DNA of 48,851 bases from NCBI GenBank assembly GCA_018671775.1, contig JABHGY010000108.1, positions 1-48,851 of the forward strand, given 5' to 3'. The translations under genes and the position numbers were made by a program. The DNA is from Fidelibacterota bacterium. Its GTDB lineage: Bacteria; Fidelibacterota; Marinisomatia; Marinisomatales; UBA1611. Below, piece by piece: positions 1-10,124 of the stretch (positions are counted from its first letter, which is position 1; every line of letters begins with the position of its first letter). Below the pieces are notes generated by a model that was given only the letters and a program-made list of their open reading frames with translations, did no database searches and was not told where the DNA came from.

Positions 1-54
1 AAATTTTTAGAAAAACGAAAACGCTTTGCCATCGTTGAAGGGAGTCAGTCATGA
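1..54 (+). CDS. spmA: C-terminal end of a truncated upstream CDS, probably SpmA (nucleoside recognition/gate domain)
   Basis: Frame 1 reads KFLEKRKRFAIVEGSQS* and its stop overlaps the spmB ATG by 4 bp; identity rests mainly on spmA-spmB synteny. Confidence 0.5.
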   Translation, partial: KFLEKRKRFAIVEGSQS

Positions 55-599
55 TTGATTCATTTGTAGGAGGCATAAACGAATTCTCAAAATATATTAT
101 CCCCTTTTTATTGGTTGGCATTCCTTTTTATGGCTTAGTTTTCAAAAAAGTTAAAGTTTATGAATCCTTTGTGGAAGGTGCCAAAGACGGCTTTACTATT
201 TCGGTTAGAATCATTCCATATCTTGTAGCAATTTTGGTCGCGATTGGCATGTTTCGTGCTTCAGGTGCTTTAGACTTATTATTGAATGCCCTTTCCCCTG
301 CTTTGACGTTTATTGGTTTTCCACCAGAAAATCTTCCCTTAGCATTGATGCGTCCGCTATCAGGAAGTGGCTCTTTAGGACTATTAACAGATTTGGTGAA
401 TCAACATGGCGCAGATTCACTCATTGCTAAAATCGGTGCCACTATGTTTGGGTCCACCGAAACAACGTTTTATGTGCTGGCTGTATATTTTGGTTCAGTG
501 GGAATTCGTAAAACACGCCACGCCCTTTTGGCTGGATTATTTGCTGATTTGGTTGGCGTTTTAAGTGCAGTTTATATATGTCAATTTTTATTTGCTTAA
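51..599 (+). CDS. spmB: Spore maturation protein B-like / nucleoside recognition domain membrane protein
   Basis: 182 aa; SpmB-like motifs such as RPLSGSGSLGLLTDL and GSTETTFYVLAVYFGSVGIRKTRHAL. Confidence 0.85.
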   Translation: MIDSFVGGINEFSKYIIPFLLVGIPFYGLVFKKVKVYESFVEGAKDGFTISVRIIPYLVAILVAIGMFRASGALDLLLNALSPALTFIGFPPENLPLALMRPLSGSGSLGLLTDLVNQHGADSLIAKIGATMFGSTETTFYVLAVYFGSVGIRKTRHALLAGLFADLVGVLSAVYICQFLFA

Positions 600-627
600 T
601 CTCATTTTAAAATTCAAAACACATCAA

Positions 628-1752
628 GTGAAAACAATAAAACTAATTTTAGCATTATTGCTCATTCTACTATTAACAGATTGTAATTCAAAAAACGGAA
701 TACAAAACCAATTTAAACAGGGAGCCCAAAACATCGAGACACACTATATTTCAGATAAAACTTTAGCCGTGTTTCAGGTCTCTTTAGACAAAAATGCTGG
801 TCAATGGGAACTCAGTGGCGAAACGAACCATCTTATTGCTCATCAAAAAATCATCGGTTTTTCCGATTCCCTTCTTGGCAAGGATGCTTATACCAACTAT
901 TTTTCTGCCCTGCCAGATTCCGCATTGGGGGACAGCACTTATGGAATCATCAATGTGAGCGTTACGCCCATTCGTGAAGAATCTCGACATGCATCTCAAA
1001 TGGTAGATCAAGCCGTTATGGGCTTTTCAGTTCGATTGCTAAAGCGAGTGGACAGCTGGTTCTTGGCGCAAACACATTATGATTATATTGGCTGGATTCA
1101 TCATACCGCAATTCATCGTTGTGACTCTACATTTTCAGTAAATTGGCAATCTGCTGCAATTCATCAAATTCGCGAACTGAATACTCACATTTATTTCAAA
1201 CCCAATATCGAGAGTATGCCTGTGACGGATATGGTTTTGAACAATCGGATTTCCGTGATAAAACTAATGGCTAAATGGTCTAAAGTTATGCTACCCGATG
1301 GACGAGTCGGTTTCGTCTTGAATGAGCAAATTGAGCCATATTCAAATCGTAAATCCAATCAAAACCGTCTAAATCTTTTGCTTGATAAAGCACATCGCAT
1401 GATGGGAACACCTTATCTTTGGGGGGGCAATTCTTCAAAAGGAAATGATTGCTCTGGATTTACGCAAATTGTCTATAAATCTGTGGGCAAGCAGTTGCCA
1501 CGTGACGCACGTCAACAAGCGTTAGAAGGATTAGAAATTATCCCAAATGAAACTTGGTCAAATGTTAAAGCTGGCGATTTACTATTCTTTGGTAATGGCA
1601 AAAAAGTCACCCATGCTGGCATTTCTATTGGAGGAAAAGATTTCATACATCAAGGAGGTAAAGTCGCAATCAATTCTTTAAATCCAGAATCAGATGTTTA
1701 TAGTCCTTATCGGGCAAAATCATTTATGCTCATTAAAAGAATGATTGATTAA
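628..1752 (+). CDS. NlpC/P60 family peptidase with SH3-like region, probable lipoprotein
   Basis: Likely GTG start at 628 followed by hydrophobic signal and Cys (LLLTDC); NlpC/P60 motifs GTPYLWGGNSSKGNDCSGF, THAGISIG, FIHQGG. Confidence 0.85.
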   Translation: MKTIKLILALLLILLLTDCNSKNGIQNQFKQGAQNIETHYISDKTLAVFQVSLDKNAGQWELSGETNHLIAHQKIIGFSDSLLGKDAYTNYFSALPDSALGDSTYGIINVSVTPIREESRHASQMVDQAVMGFSVRLLKRVDSWFLAQTHYDYIGWIHHTAIHRCDSTFSVNWQSAAIHQIRELNTHIYFKPNIESMPVTDMVLNNRISVIKLMAKWSKVMLPDGRVGFVLNEQIEPYSNRKSNQNRLNLLLDKAHRMMGTPYLWGGNSSKGNDCSGFTQIVYKSVGKQLPRDARQQALEGLEIIPNETWSNVKAGDLLFFGNGKKVTHAGISIGGKDFIHQGGKVAINSLNPESDVYSPYRAKSFMLIKRMID

Positions 1753-1814
1753 TAGAATCCCTTTGAAAAACAAGAACCAAATCTTGTTCTATGTTCTGAC
1801 ATTACAATAAAATA

Positions 1815-1842
1815 AAAAAGCCCCGCATTGCGAGGCTTTTTT
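1815..1842 (-). terminator. Intrinsic terminator, best on minus strand (rpmB), possibly bidirectional
   Basis: AAAAAAGCCCCGCATTGCGAGGCTTTTTT: 7-bp stem, A/T tracts on both sides; the one mismatch on the plus strand becomes a G-U pair on the minus strand. Confidence 0.75.
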
Positions 1843-1865
1843 ATTTTGGAAACTGTGTAAAAGAA

Positions 1866-2102
1866 TTAAATCTTTTGACCTTGGGCACGCAGTTCATTTA
1901 TCACGCGTGTAATTCCTTTTTTATCGATAACACGCATCCCCCGAGTTGAAACCCGAAGGGTAATAAATCGATTCTCCTCTGGTAACCAGAATTTTTTTCT
2001 CTGGAGATTGACATTAAATCTTCTCCGAGTCTTGTTGTGAGCGTGACTCACGTTATTCCCAAACATGGGTTTTTTACCTGTTACTTGACAAACTCTACTC
2101 AT
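1866..2102 (-). CDS. rpmB: 50S ribosomal protein L28
   Basis: [34 protein letters not shown]...; internal ATG at 2102 matches the L28 N-terminus better than the longer ORF. Confidence 0.95.
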   Translation of the reverse strand: MSRVCQVTGKKPMFGNNVSHAHNKTRRRFNVNLQRKKFWLPEENRFITLRVSTRGMRVIDKKGITRVINELRAQGQKI

Positions 2103-2219
2103 AATATCTCTGTTTTCGTTGTTATTTACTTGAAAAAATGCTGGAGAATTTACACGAATTGAGCCATTACACAAATTATTTAAGTTCATTCATTCAAGTA
2201 ATTTTTTTACGCTCAAATA

Positions 2220-2690
2220 ATGATAAATTTCAATATGATTATTCGCAAAGGAAATTTTCAAGATAAGAAATTTATCATCGCCTCCAATCAAGCCATGGCA
2301 ATTGAAACTGAACAAAAAGTATTGCAAGAAGATGCCATTCGTTCTGGTGTAGAAGCGGTACTCAATGACGATTCAAAAGGGACTTATTTCATTGTCGAAA
2401 ATAACAAAGGGCAAAATTGTGGGCAATTAATGATCACAAAAGAGTGGTCGGATTGGAGAAATGGCACCTTTTGGTGGATTCAATCTGTTTACATCAAACC
2501 CCAATTTAGGCGACAAGGCCTTTATCGTCATTTACATGAAGAAGCAAAACGGCTGGCTAAACTAGATGGAAATGTGTGCGGTATTCGTCTTTATGTAGAA
2601 TCAGAGAATTATGCCGCAAAAAAAGTTTATGCGCATATGGGAATGAACGAAACAAACTATCAATTTTTTGAAGAAGATTGGTCACAGTGA
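2220..2690 (+). CDS. GNAT family N-acetyltransferase
   Basis: WWIQSVYIKPQFRRQGLYRHLHEEAKRLA and YVESENYAAKKVYAHMGM acetyl-CoA binding motifs. Confidence 0.85.
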   Translation: MINFNMIIRKGNFQDKKFIIASNQAMAIETEQKVLQEDAIRSGVEAVLNDDSKGTYFIVENNKGQNCGQLMITKEWSDWRNGTFWWIQSVYIKPQFRRQGLYRHLHEEAKRLAKLDGNVCGIRLYVESENYAAKKVYAHMGMNETNYQFFEEDWSQ

Positions 2691-3685
2691 AGATTGGTCA
2701 CGTCAAAATTAAAACGCCTATATTTTTGGCGCCAATGGCTGGATATACAGACTACCCATTCCGTATTCTTTGTAAACAAATGGGTGCTGGCGTGGTGTAT
2801 TCCGAGTTTGTTTCTTCTGACGGAATTATTCGTGAAAATGCAAAATCTTTAGATCTTATTCGCTTTTCTGAAAAAGAACGTCCCATTGGCATTCAAATAT
2901 TTGGCGATGACCCAGATGTGATGGCCATGGCAGCCCGTACCATTGTGGATCAATTTGCACCCGATATTCTTGATATCAATTATGGATGCCCTGTCCCAAA
3001 AGTCACAAAAAAAGGAGCAGGATCCGCTGCCTTAAAAGATCTTTGTCTCATGGAAGAAATCACCTCAGCCGTTGTAGAATCTGTTCCCGAAGTTCCTGTT
3101 ACGGTAAAAATGCGTTCTGGTTGGGATAAAAATTCTATTGTCGTTCCAGAAGTAGGTCCGCGATTAGAAAAAATTGGCGTAAAGGCCATTGCGCTCCATC
3201 CTCGAACGACTTCTATGCGATACAACGGACAATCAAACTGGGCGCTCATTCGGCAACTCAAAGAATCCGTTTCAATTCCTGTGATTGGAAATGGCGACAT
3301 CAAAACTTCCGATGATATGATGCGTATGTTCGATGAGACTAATTGCGATGCGGTGATGATTGGCCGAGCGGCCCATGGGAATCCTTGGTTTTTTCGTGAA
3401 GCCAAAGCGCAACTGAATGGAGAAACCGTACCGAGTCGCCCTTCCCTTTTGGAAATTGCAGAAATGTGCGAACGGCATTTAGATTTAATCATAAAATATC
3501 ACGGGCCTTCCATTGGATCAAAACTCATACGAAAACATTTTTCCAGTTATGTAAAACGATTTCCCGGTGCGTCAAAAATTAGGTATAATCTTGTTACCGC
3601 TCCCGGCCTTGAAGAAATGAGAGATGAATTAGCGCGATTCAAAACAAGGGCCGAAGCAGTGGATGAAGTATCACTCATTTCTTAA
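2678..3685 (+). CDS. dusB: tRNA-dihydrouridine synthase, DusB-like
   Basis: APMAGYTDYPFR, DINYGCPVPKVTKKGAGSAAL, VTVKMRSGWD, VIGNGDI, VMIGRAAHGNPWFF. Start TTG 2678 or GTG 2687. Confidence 0.92.
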   Translation: MVTVKIGHVKIKTPIFLAPMAGYTDYPFRILCKQMGAGVVYSEFVSSDGIIRENAKSLDLIRFSEKERPIGIQIFGDDPDVMAMAARTIVDQFAPDILDINYGCPVPKVTKKGAGSAALKDLCLMEEITSAVVESVPEVPVTVKMRSGWDKNSIVVPEVGPRLEKIGVKAIALHPRTTSMRYNGQSNWALIRQLKESVSIPVIGNGDIKTSDDMMRMFDETNCDAVMIGRAAHGNPWFFREAKAQLNGETVPSRPSLLEIAEMCERHLDLIIKYHGPSIGSKLIRKHFSSYVKRFPGASKIRYNLVTAPGLEEMRDELARFKTRAEAVDEVSLIS

Positions 3686-3774
3686 ACTCAATTCCTTGAA
3701 TCCAAGCTCATTCTCTGTAACTTATCGGGCTTTTTTATGAGCTTATTTTTAGACTTAATCATTAAAGGTTCCAA

Positions 3775-5409
3775 ATGCAAAATGCAAAAGTAGTTGTCCC
3801 AAAAGCCGTAAATGAACCCATTTATTCTTATGCGCCAGGCACACCTGAACGAGATGCACTCAAAAAACGTATTACTGAGCTCAAAGCAACAGAAATTGAA
3901 GTTCCCGTTATCATTAACGGCGAATCTATTTTTACTGGAAATACGGTTGAAATGCGAATCCCTCATGACCATCAGCACGTTTTGGGTATTTATCATCAAG
4001 CCGGTGAAAAAGAAATAAAACTCGCTATCGAATCCGCCATGGATGCTTGGCAAGATTGGTCAACGCTCCCTTGGGAATCGCGCGTGGCATTATTCAAACG
4101 AATGGCTTCAATTTTACAGAGAACGCACGAACAAACCATCAATGCATCCACCATGCTTGGGCAAAGTAAAAATGCCTTTCAGGCTGAGATTGATGCTTCC
4201 TGTGAATTCATTGATTTCCTCAATTTTAATGCTTCATTTGCACAAGAAATTTACGAGCAACAACCACCCTACTCTCCTGATGGCATTTGGAATATGGTAG
4301 AAAATCGTCCTCTGGAAGGATTCGTTTTCGCTGTAACGCCATTCAATTTTACGTCGATTGCAGGAAACCTTCCCACCGCGCCCGCTTTGATGGGAAATGT
4401 CGCTTTATGGAAACCAGCCTCCTCTTCTGTCTATAGTGGGTATTTCTTGATGAAATTATTTGAAGAAGCTGGATTACCAAAAGGTGTCATCAATTTTATC
4501 CCCGGATCAGGACGCGAAGTAGGTCCACGTGTTTTAGAAAGTCCTCATTTAGCTGGCATTCATTTTACAGGATCGACAGCTGTATTTCAATCTATGTGGA
4601 AAACCATTGGTAATAATATCGCAAAATATAAAACTTATCCACGTATCGTTGGCGAAACGGGCGGAAAAGACTTTTGTATCGCTCACGAATCTGCTAATGT
4701 GGATGCGTTAGTGACAGCAATGGTTCGAGGGGCATTTGAATATCAAGGACAAAAATGCTCTGCCATGTCTCGCGCCTATATTCCCAAATCGATTTGGCCT
4801 GAAGTCAAAGAAAAATATGAAAAAATGGTCGCTACCATTTCAGTGGGAGATCCAGAAGATTTTTCACACTTTATGAATGCGGTGATTGATAAATCTGCTT
4901 TCGATTCTATTACCGCTTATATCGATTTCGCAAAAGAGTCATCGGATGCGGAGATTCTCACTGGCGGAAACTATGATGATTCAAAAGGCTATTTCATTGA
5001 ACCCACAACCATTCTTACAAGTGATCCTCATTTCAAAACCATGGAAGAGGAAATTTTTGGTCCTGTTCTCACTATTTATATTTATGATCCCAAAGATTGG
5101 GAAGAGACATTGGGCTTGGTGGATAGCACATCTCCCTATGCTTTGACCGGTTGCATTCACAGCAGAGATCGAGAAAAAATCGTTGAAGCGAGTAAAGCCT
5201 TAACTCATTCTGCGGGGAATTTTTACATCAATGATAAACCAACAGGCGCAGTAGTGGGGCAACAACCTTTTGGCGGTTCTCGTGCTTCTGGCACCAACGA
5301 CAAAGCGGGCTCTATGATGAATTTGCTCCGTTGGGTTTCTCAAAGAACCATCAAAGAAACATTCGATCCACCCAAAGATTATCCGTATCCATTTATGGAC
5401 AAAGAATAA
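3775..5409 (+). CDS. pruA: L-glutamate gamma-semialdehyde (1-pyrroline-5-carboxylate) dehydrogenase
   Basis: 544 aa; ALDH motifs FAVTPFNFTSIAGNLPTAPALMGN, GETGGKDFCIAHESANV, FEYQGQKCSAMSRAYIP, QQPFGGSRASGTNDKAG typical of P5CDH. Confidence 0.92.
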   Translation: MQNAKVVVPKAVNEPIYSYAPGTPERDALKKRITELKATEIEVPVIINGESIFTGNTVEMRIPHDHQHVLGIYHQAGEKEIKLAIESAMDAWQDWSTLPWESRVALFKRMASILQRTHEQTINASTMLGQSKNAFQAEIDASCEFIDFLNFNASFAQEIYEQQPPYSPDGIWNMVENRPLEGFVFAVTPFNFTSIAGNLPTAPALMGNVALWKPASSSVYSGYFLMKLFEEAGLPKGVINFIPGSGREVGPRVLESPHLAGIHFTGSTAVFQSMWKTIGNNIAKYKTYPRIVGETGGKDFCIAHESANVDALVTAMVRGAFEYQGQKCSAMSRAYIPKSIWPEVKEKYEKMVATISVGDPEDFSHFMNAVIDKSAFDSITAYIDFAKESSDAEILTGGNYDDSKGYFIEPTTILTSDPHFKTMEEEIFGPVLTIYIYDPKDWEETLGLVDSTSPYALTGCIHSRDREKIVEASKALTHSAGNFYINDKPTGAVVGQQPFGGSRASGTNDKAGSMMNLLRWVSQRTIKETFDPPKDYPYPFMDKE

Positions 5410-5436
5410 AATTTTAACTGACAAAAAGGAATCATA

Positions 5437-6615
5437 ATGAAAGTGCATGAATATCAAGGAAAGCAGATTTTTGCCAAGGCGGGAATGCCCGTGCAAGATG
5501 GCTATATTTTTGAAGACATTCAGAATGCTGAATCTACTATTAAGAAAGTTCAGGCAGATTTTGCCACAGAAGATGTGGTTGTAAAAGCGCAAATTCACGC
5601 AGGTGGACGAGGAAAAGGAGGCGGTGTAAAGTATTCGCCCAATTTTGATTCTGCTTTAGAACATGCGAACAATATTTTTGGAATGACTTTAAAAACACAC
5701 CAAACGGGTGAAAAAGGCCAGAAAGTCCGGAAAGTGTATGTAACCGAAGCGTTCGATATCGCAAAAGAATATTATGCGGCGATTACTTTGGATCGAAATA
5801 AAGGTATGGATGTCTTTATGATTTCCACAGAAGGGGGTATGGAAATTGAAAAAGTCGCATCTGAGACGCCTGAGAAAATTATCAAAGTTTGGATTGATCC
5901 TTTATTGGGTATGAAATCCTTTCAAGCTCGAAAACTAGCCTATGGATTGGAACTCGAAGGCGATGCGTTTAAATCTGCTAGTAAAATCTTTATGCAAATG
6001 TATCAAGTTTATCAAAACACAGACGCAACGATTGTGGAAGTGAATCCATTGGTTTTAACCGATGATGGGAAGATAATTATTTTAGATGCAAAATTCAATT
6101 TTGATGATAGTGCATTATTTCGCCATCCTGATATTGCAGAAATGCGAGATTTACACGAAGAAGATCCCATGGAAGTGGAAGCGGGGAAATTTAATTTGAA
6201 TTACATTAAATTAGATGGAAATGTAGGTTGTATGGTCAATGGTGCGGGTTTGGCGATGGCGACGATGGATATCATCAAATTGGCTGGTGGAGATCCTGCA
6301 AATTTTTTAGATGTAGGCGGAACCGCCAGTGCAGAAACAGTGAAAAATGGCTTCAGAATTATCTTAACCGACGAAAATGTTAAAGCCATTTTGATTAATA
6401 TCTTTGGTGGCATTGTTCGTTGTGATCGAGTGGCAAATGGTGTGGTGCAAGCCGTTAAAGAGATGGGATTAAAAGTGCCCGTCGTTGTAAGGCTGGAAGG
6501 GACAAATGCCAAAGAAGCGCAAATCATTTTAGCCGAATCGGGCGTAGATATTATCCCCGCTGTTGGCATGAAAGATGCTGCGGGAAAAGTCGTGAAAGCT
6601 GCGTTAAGCGCATAG
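5437..6615 (+). CDS. sucC: Succinyl-CoA ligase (ADP-forming) beta subunit
   Basis: [19 protein letters not shown]..., [55 protein letters not shown]. Confidence 0.97.
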   Translation: MKVHEYQGKQIFAKAGMPVQDGYIFEDIQNAESTIKKVQADFATEDVVVKAQIHAGGRGKGGGVKYSPNFDSALEHANNIFGMTLKTHQTGEKGQKVRKVYVTEAFDIAKEYYAAITLDRNKGMDVFMISTEGGMEIEKVASETPEKIIKVWIDPLLGMKSFQARKLAYGLELEGDAFKSASKIFMQMYQVYQNTDATIVEVNPLVLTDDGKIIILDAKFNFDDSALFRHPDIAEMRDLHEEDPMEVEAGKFNLNYIKLDGNVGCMVNGAGLAMATMDIIKLAGGDPANFLDVGGTASAETVKNGFRIILTDENVKAILINIFGGIVRCDRVANGVVQAVKEMGLKVPVVVRLEGTNAKEAQIILAESGVDIIPAVGMKDAAGKVVKAALSA

Positions 6616-6626
6616 GAGAAATCAAA

Positions 6627-7508
6627 ATGTCAATCTTAGTCAATAAAAACTCAAAAATTGTTATTCAAGGCATTACCGGTTCAGAAGGTCAATTCCATGG
6701 TGGGCAAATGCTAGATTATGGAAGCAATATTGTAGCAGGTGTTACACCCGGAAAGGGTGGACAAAAAACATTCAACGACCGCGTTCCCGTTTTTAATACC
6801 ATGGATGAAGCAGTAGAAAAAACAGGTGCGGACACCTCCATTATTTTCGTTCCTCCACCCTTTGCCGCCGAAGCCATTATGGAAGCCAGCTTTGCTGGAA
6901 TCAAAGTTGTGGTGTGTATTACGGAAGGCGTTCCAGTCCATGATATGGTGAAAGTCAAAAGAATTGTAGATCAAAACGGCACCAGATTGGTCGGCCCCAA
7001 TTGTCCCGGCATTATTACGGTAGATGAATGTAAACTGGGAATTATGCCTGGATTCATTTGCAAAAAAGGAAATATCGGCGTCATCTCAAAATCAGGGACT
7101 TTAACGTACGAAGCCATCGACCAACTGGTGAATGCTGGTTTGGGGCAAACTACCGCCATTGGGATTGGTGGAGATCCCATCATTGGTACAACCATGAAAG
7201 ATTGCCTACAATTATTCCAAGCCGACCCTGAAACAAAAGGGATTGTTATTATTGGAGAAATTGGGGGACAAATGGAAATTGAAGCGGCACGTTGGGCAAA
7301 AGAAAATATTACAAAGCCTATGGTCGGATTTATTGCAGGGCAAACCGCACCTCCTGGCCGGAGAATGGGACATGCAGGCGCCATTGTATCAGGTGGCGAC
7401 GATACGGCAGAAGCCAAAATGCGGATTTTGAAAGAGAGCGGCATCCAAGTCGCAGAATCTGTTGCCGATATTGGAGCGCTTATGAAAACCGCTATGGAAC
7501 AAAATTAA
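6627..7508 (+). CDS. sucD: Succinyl-CoA ligase alpha subunit
   Basis: [64 protein letters not shown]. Confidence 0.97.
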   Translation: MSILVNKNSKIVIQGITGSEGQFHGGQMLDYGSNIVAGVTPGKGGQKTFNDRVPVFNTMDEAVEKTGADTSIIFVPPPFAAEAIMEASFAGIKVVVCITEGVPVHDMVKVKRIVDQNGTRLVGPNCPGIITVDECKLGIMPGFICKKGNIGVISKSGTLTYEAIDQLVNAGLGQTTAIGIGGDPIIGTTMKDCLQLFQADPETKGIVIIGEIGGQMEIEAARWAKENITKPMVGFIAGQTAPPGRRMGHAGAIVSGGDDTAEAKMRILKESGIQVAESVADIGALMKTAMEQN

Positions 7509-7542
7509 TAGTTATCAACAAACGAATAAAAAGGAATAAATT

Positions 7543-7968
7543 ATGGGAAATAAAACATTCGCAATCATTAAACCAGACGCCGTTAAAAATGGCCATACTG
7601 GAAAAATTTATGATCGCGTTCTTACGGCTGGATTTAAAATCCTATCCGCTAAACTGATGAAAATGACACTGGCGCAAGCCGAAGGTTTTTATGCCGTTCA
7701 TAAAGAACGACCTTTTTTCGGCGAACTAACTACTTTTATGTCCTCTGGTGCTTGTATGGTTTTGGCCTTAGAAAAAGAAAATGCGGTTGCAGGATGGAGA
7801 AAAACCATTGGGGCAACAAACCCCGAAGAAGCGGATGAAGGCACCATTAGAAAAGATTTCGCCACCAGTCTTGGTGAAAATGCAGTTCATGGATCTGATA
7901 GTGATGAAAATGCTGAAAAAGAGATTGGATTTTTCTTCACAGAGAGTGAACTTATCAGTAATCAATAG
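7543..7968 (+). CDS. ndk: Nucleoside diphosphate kinase
   Basis: TFAIIKPDAVKNGHTGKIYDRVL; GATNPEEADEGTIRKDF; NAVHGSDSDENAEKEIGFFF. Confidence 0.97.
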   Translation: MGNKTFAIIKPDAVKNGHTGKIYDRVLTAGFKILSAKLMKMTLAQAEGFYAVHKERPFFGELTTFMSSGACMVLALEKENAVAGWRKTIGATNPEEADEGTIRKDFATSLGENAVHGSDSDENAEKEIGFFFTESELISNQ

Positions 7969-7978
7969 AATCAATCTT

Positions 7979-8839
7979 ATGCATAAATACATCAAAACAG
8001 TCTTTATCTTATCTTTTATCCTTTTCTTTGCTTGCGGAAATAAAGGCATTGAAGGGTTCGTTGGAGAAGGAATCACCATCACAGCTGAAAGCCCCGAAGA
8101 AGAAGGGAAGAAATTTGATTATGACTGGCGAATGATATCCGTCCCTGACGGCAGTTTATTAACTGAAATGGATCTCGTTTTGGGCAAGCATTCTAAGAAA
8201 ATGACATTTACGCCTGATTATCCGGGAGATTACCAATTTGAGGTGATTGCCTCAAAATATGGCGATGAAATATCAAACCAATCTTATTCCTTCTCTATCA
8301 TTGATGATGGAAGGAGTCAAGCCTCAATTGAATCTCCTCAAGAAGATGAGGAAGAAGTGCTCGTGACCGAAGAGAATGATTCTGAAGAAGATGATGAACT
8401 TTCTTGGCTGGATGCGACCATTGAAGATGATGGTGATGATGAAGAGGAAGAAGAAACTGAAATTGAGGAAGAAATTGAAGTGGAGAAGGAAGAAATACCT
8501 GTTTCCAAGCCTGCACCAAAACTGGTAAAAAAAGTCCGCAAAAAAGCCAAGCCAAAAACAAAAATTGTTACGTCTATCCCTGCAGATAAAACGCGATTCA
8601 CCATTCAAGTGGTATCTAAAAGCTCTTTGAAAGCTGCGCAAAAAACGGAAGCTGAGTTGATTATAGCTGGCTATGATGCCTATATTCAGAAAGCCGTCTT
8701 TACAGAAAAAAATGAAACTTGGTATCGTGTTAGAATTGGTAGTTACAATAACCGGAAATCTGCAAATGCTGTCTCAAAAGCTGTGTCTAAAAATTTAGGA
8801 CTTGAGACTTGGGTAGATTTTGTAAGATTTGATCAATAA
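7979..8839 (+). CDS. SPOR-domain lipoprotein with long acidic then basic linker
   Basis: Start re-set to ATG 7979 (MHKYIKTVFILSFILFFACGNKG, lipobox); acidic tract, then KLVKKVRKKAKPKTK, then SPOR-like TRFTIQVVSKSSLKAAQKTEAELIIAGYDAYIQKA...WYRVRIGSYNNRKSANAV. Confidence 0.8.
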   Translation: MHKYIKTVFILSFILFFACGNKGIEGFVGEGITITAESPEEEGKKFDYDWRMISVPDGSLLTEMDLVLGKHSKKMTFTPDYPGDYQFEVIASKYGDEISNQSYSFSIIDDGRSQASIESPQEDEEEVLVTEENDSEEDDELSWLDATIEDDGDDEEEEETEIEEEIEVEKEEIPVSKPAPKLVKKVRKKAKPKTKIVTSIPADKTRFTIQVVSKSSLKAAQKTEAELIIAGYDAYIQKAVFTEKNETWYRVRIGSYNNRKSANAVSKAVSKNLGLETWVDFVRFDQ

Positions 8840-8857
8840 TGAAAATGGAGATTTAAA

Positions 8858-10066
8858 ATGGAACCTATAAAACTATATTTTGATTTTAGAGATATTTTTC
8901 GTGCGCCGCGTTTGGCATTAAGTGGAAAAAAAATCTGGTTATTCCTCTTGGGAAACCTTGCTGGTTTTCTTCTTTATTGGATATTTTCCTATTCGGCATT
9001 AGCCCTTTCTGGCATCGCCTTTAATGACGCAATACAATCTTATGGACTCTACCCCTGTTTGTTTGGCGTGGATGCTCCTTGGTTTGCTTGGGGTGTTTAC
9101 TTCTTTGGATCTTTTGGCTGGATTGCATTCATCCATCTTTCTTGCGCGGCTGTTTCTCGTGTGACGTTTAAACAATTGAAAGGAGATAACTTTTTCTCCG
9201 CAAGTGATGCTTGGGATTATGTTAAAAAACATTGGCATCCCGTCATTTTCACTTCCATTGCGCTTATTTTAATTCTCATATTTTTTCTGATTTTTGCAGG
9301 CATATTCGCATTTTTTGGCAAAATTCCTTTCGTGGGTGAATATTTATTTGCACTTCCATATCTCTTCTATTTGATGGGAGCCGTCTTTACGATTTATACT
9401 GTATTCGTATTAATGGTTTCCTGTGTCTATACACCAGCGATTGTGGGCGCTTATGAAGAAGATACCATGGGAACCGTTTTTCAATCTTATTCTATTGCAT
9501 GGTCACAACCGTGGCGCGTCATTCTTTACAATGCGCTACTGTTTCCCCTTGCTGTCTTTTCTGTGAGAATTTTTTCCTGGTTTCTTTTTGCTGGTTTTCA
9601 GCTCATCAACCATGTCTTTAGTATGGATTTTTTAATGGGCTCAAAAGCATCATCTATCGTTGGAAATGCCCTAAGCTATATTTCACCACGTGGCATATGC
9701 AATTCAATTTGCACGCCATTTGACTCGGCTTGCGGAACGCCTTGCTGTTTTTATACATTGCCAGAAGCTGGCGCGTTAACGGGATCCGAAACTGGCGCTG
9801 CAATGATTCTCGCTTTATTCTTTCTCATATTAATTTTCGTCATCATTTCCTATGGATTATCCATACTATCAGTGGGCGAAACATTGATGTTTATCATCTT
9901 TAAGAAAAAAACAGATGATGACAATGTGCTCGAAAGACAAGATGAAGACGAATTGGACGAGGAAGAAAATGATGATTCTTTTATGGAGACCTTAAGCGAA
10001 GAAAACGCTGATGATGAAGCTTCTCCAGAAAAAGATCAAGATTCAACGGATAGCGAGGAAAAATAA
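8858..10066 (+). CDS. Multi-pass membrane protein with Cys-rich loop and acidic C-terminal tail
   Basis: 402 aa with several hydrophobic segments; CNSICTPFDSACGTPCC loop; tail rich in D/E. No family recognised. Confidence 0.7.
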   Translation: MEPIKLYFDFRDIFRAPRLALSGKKIWLFLLGNLAGFLLYWIFSYSALALSGIAFNDAIQSYGLYPCLFGVDAPWFAWGVYFFGSFGWIAFIHLSCAAVSRVTFKQLKGDNFFSASDAWDYVKKHWHPVIFTSIALILILIFFLIFAGIFAFFGKIPFVGEYLFALPYLFYLMGAVFTIYTVFVLMVSCVYTPAIVGAYEEDTMGTVFQSYSIAWSQPWRVILYNALLFPLAVFSVRIFSWFLFAGFQLINHVFSMDFLMGSKASSIVGNALSYISPRGICNSICTPFDSACGTPCCFYTLPEAGALTGSETGAAMILALFFLILIFVIISYGLSILSVGETLMFIIFKKKTDDDNVLERQDEDELDEEENDDSFMETLSEENADDEASPEKDQDSTDSEEK

Positions 10067-10068
10067 AA

Positions 10069-10087
10069 TACAAGCATATCGCTTGTA
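10069..10087 (+). terminator. Weak hairpin, possible terminator or processing site
   Basis: TACAAGC-ATATC-GCTTGTA perfect 7-bp stem directly after the 10066 stop, T-run shortly downstream. Confidence 0.35.
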
Positions 10088-10124
10088 AAACAGCTTTTTA
10101 ATTCAGTAGTTTCCCCAGCTTAAT

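Noticed and set aside
2980-3492. 170-aa minus-strand ORF antisense to dusB (also 6201-6569, 6971-7444, 13212-13442 antisense to sucC, sucD, fabD)
   Set aside because: The opposite strand encodes clear conserved enzymes in full; translated antisense shows no recognisable domain.
5200-5764. Minus-strand ORFs across the pruA-sucC junction
   Set aside because: Overlap two confidently identified genes; composition is typical of shadow ORFs.
8298-8641. Three overlapping minus-strand ORFs (one Ser-rich, one His/Leu-rich, one Phe-rich)
   Set aside because: They are antisense shadows of the GAA/GAT-rich acidic tract in the SPOR lipoprotein; low complexity, no start context.
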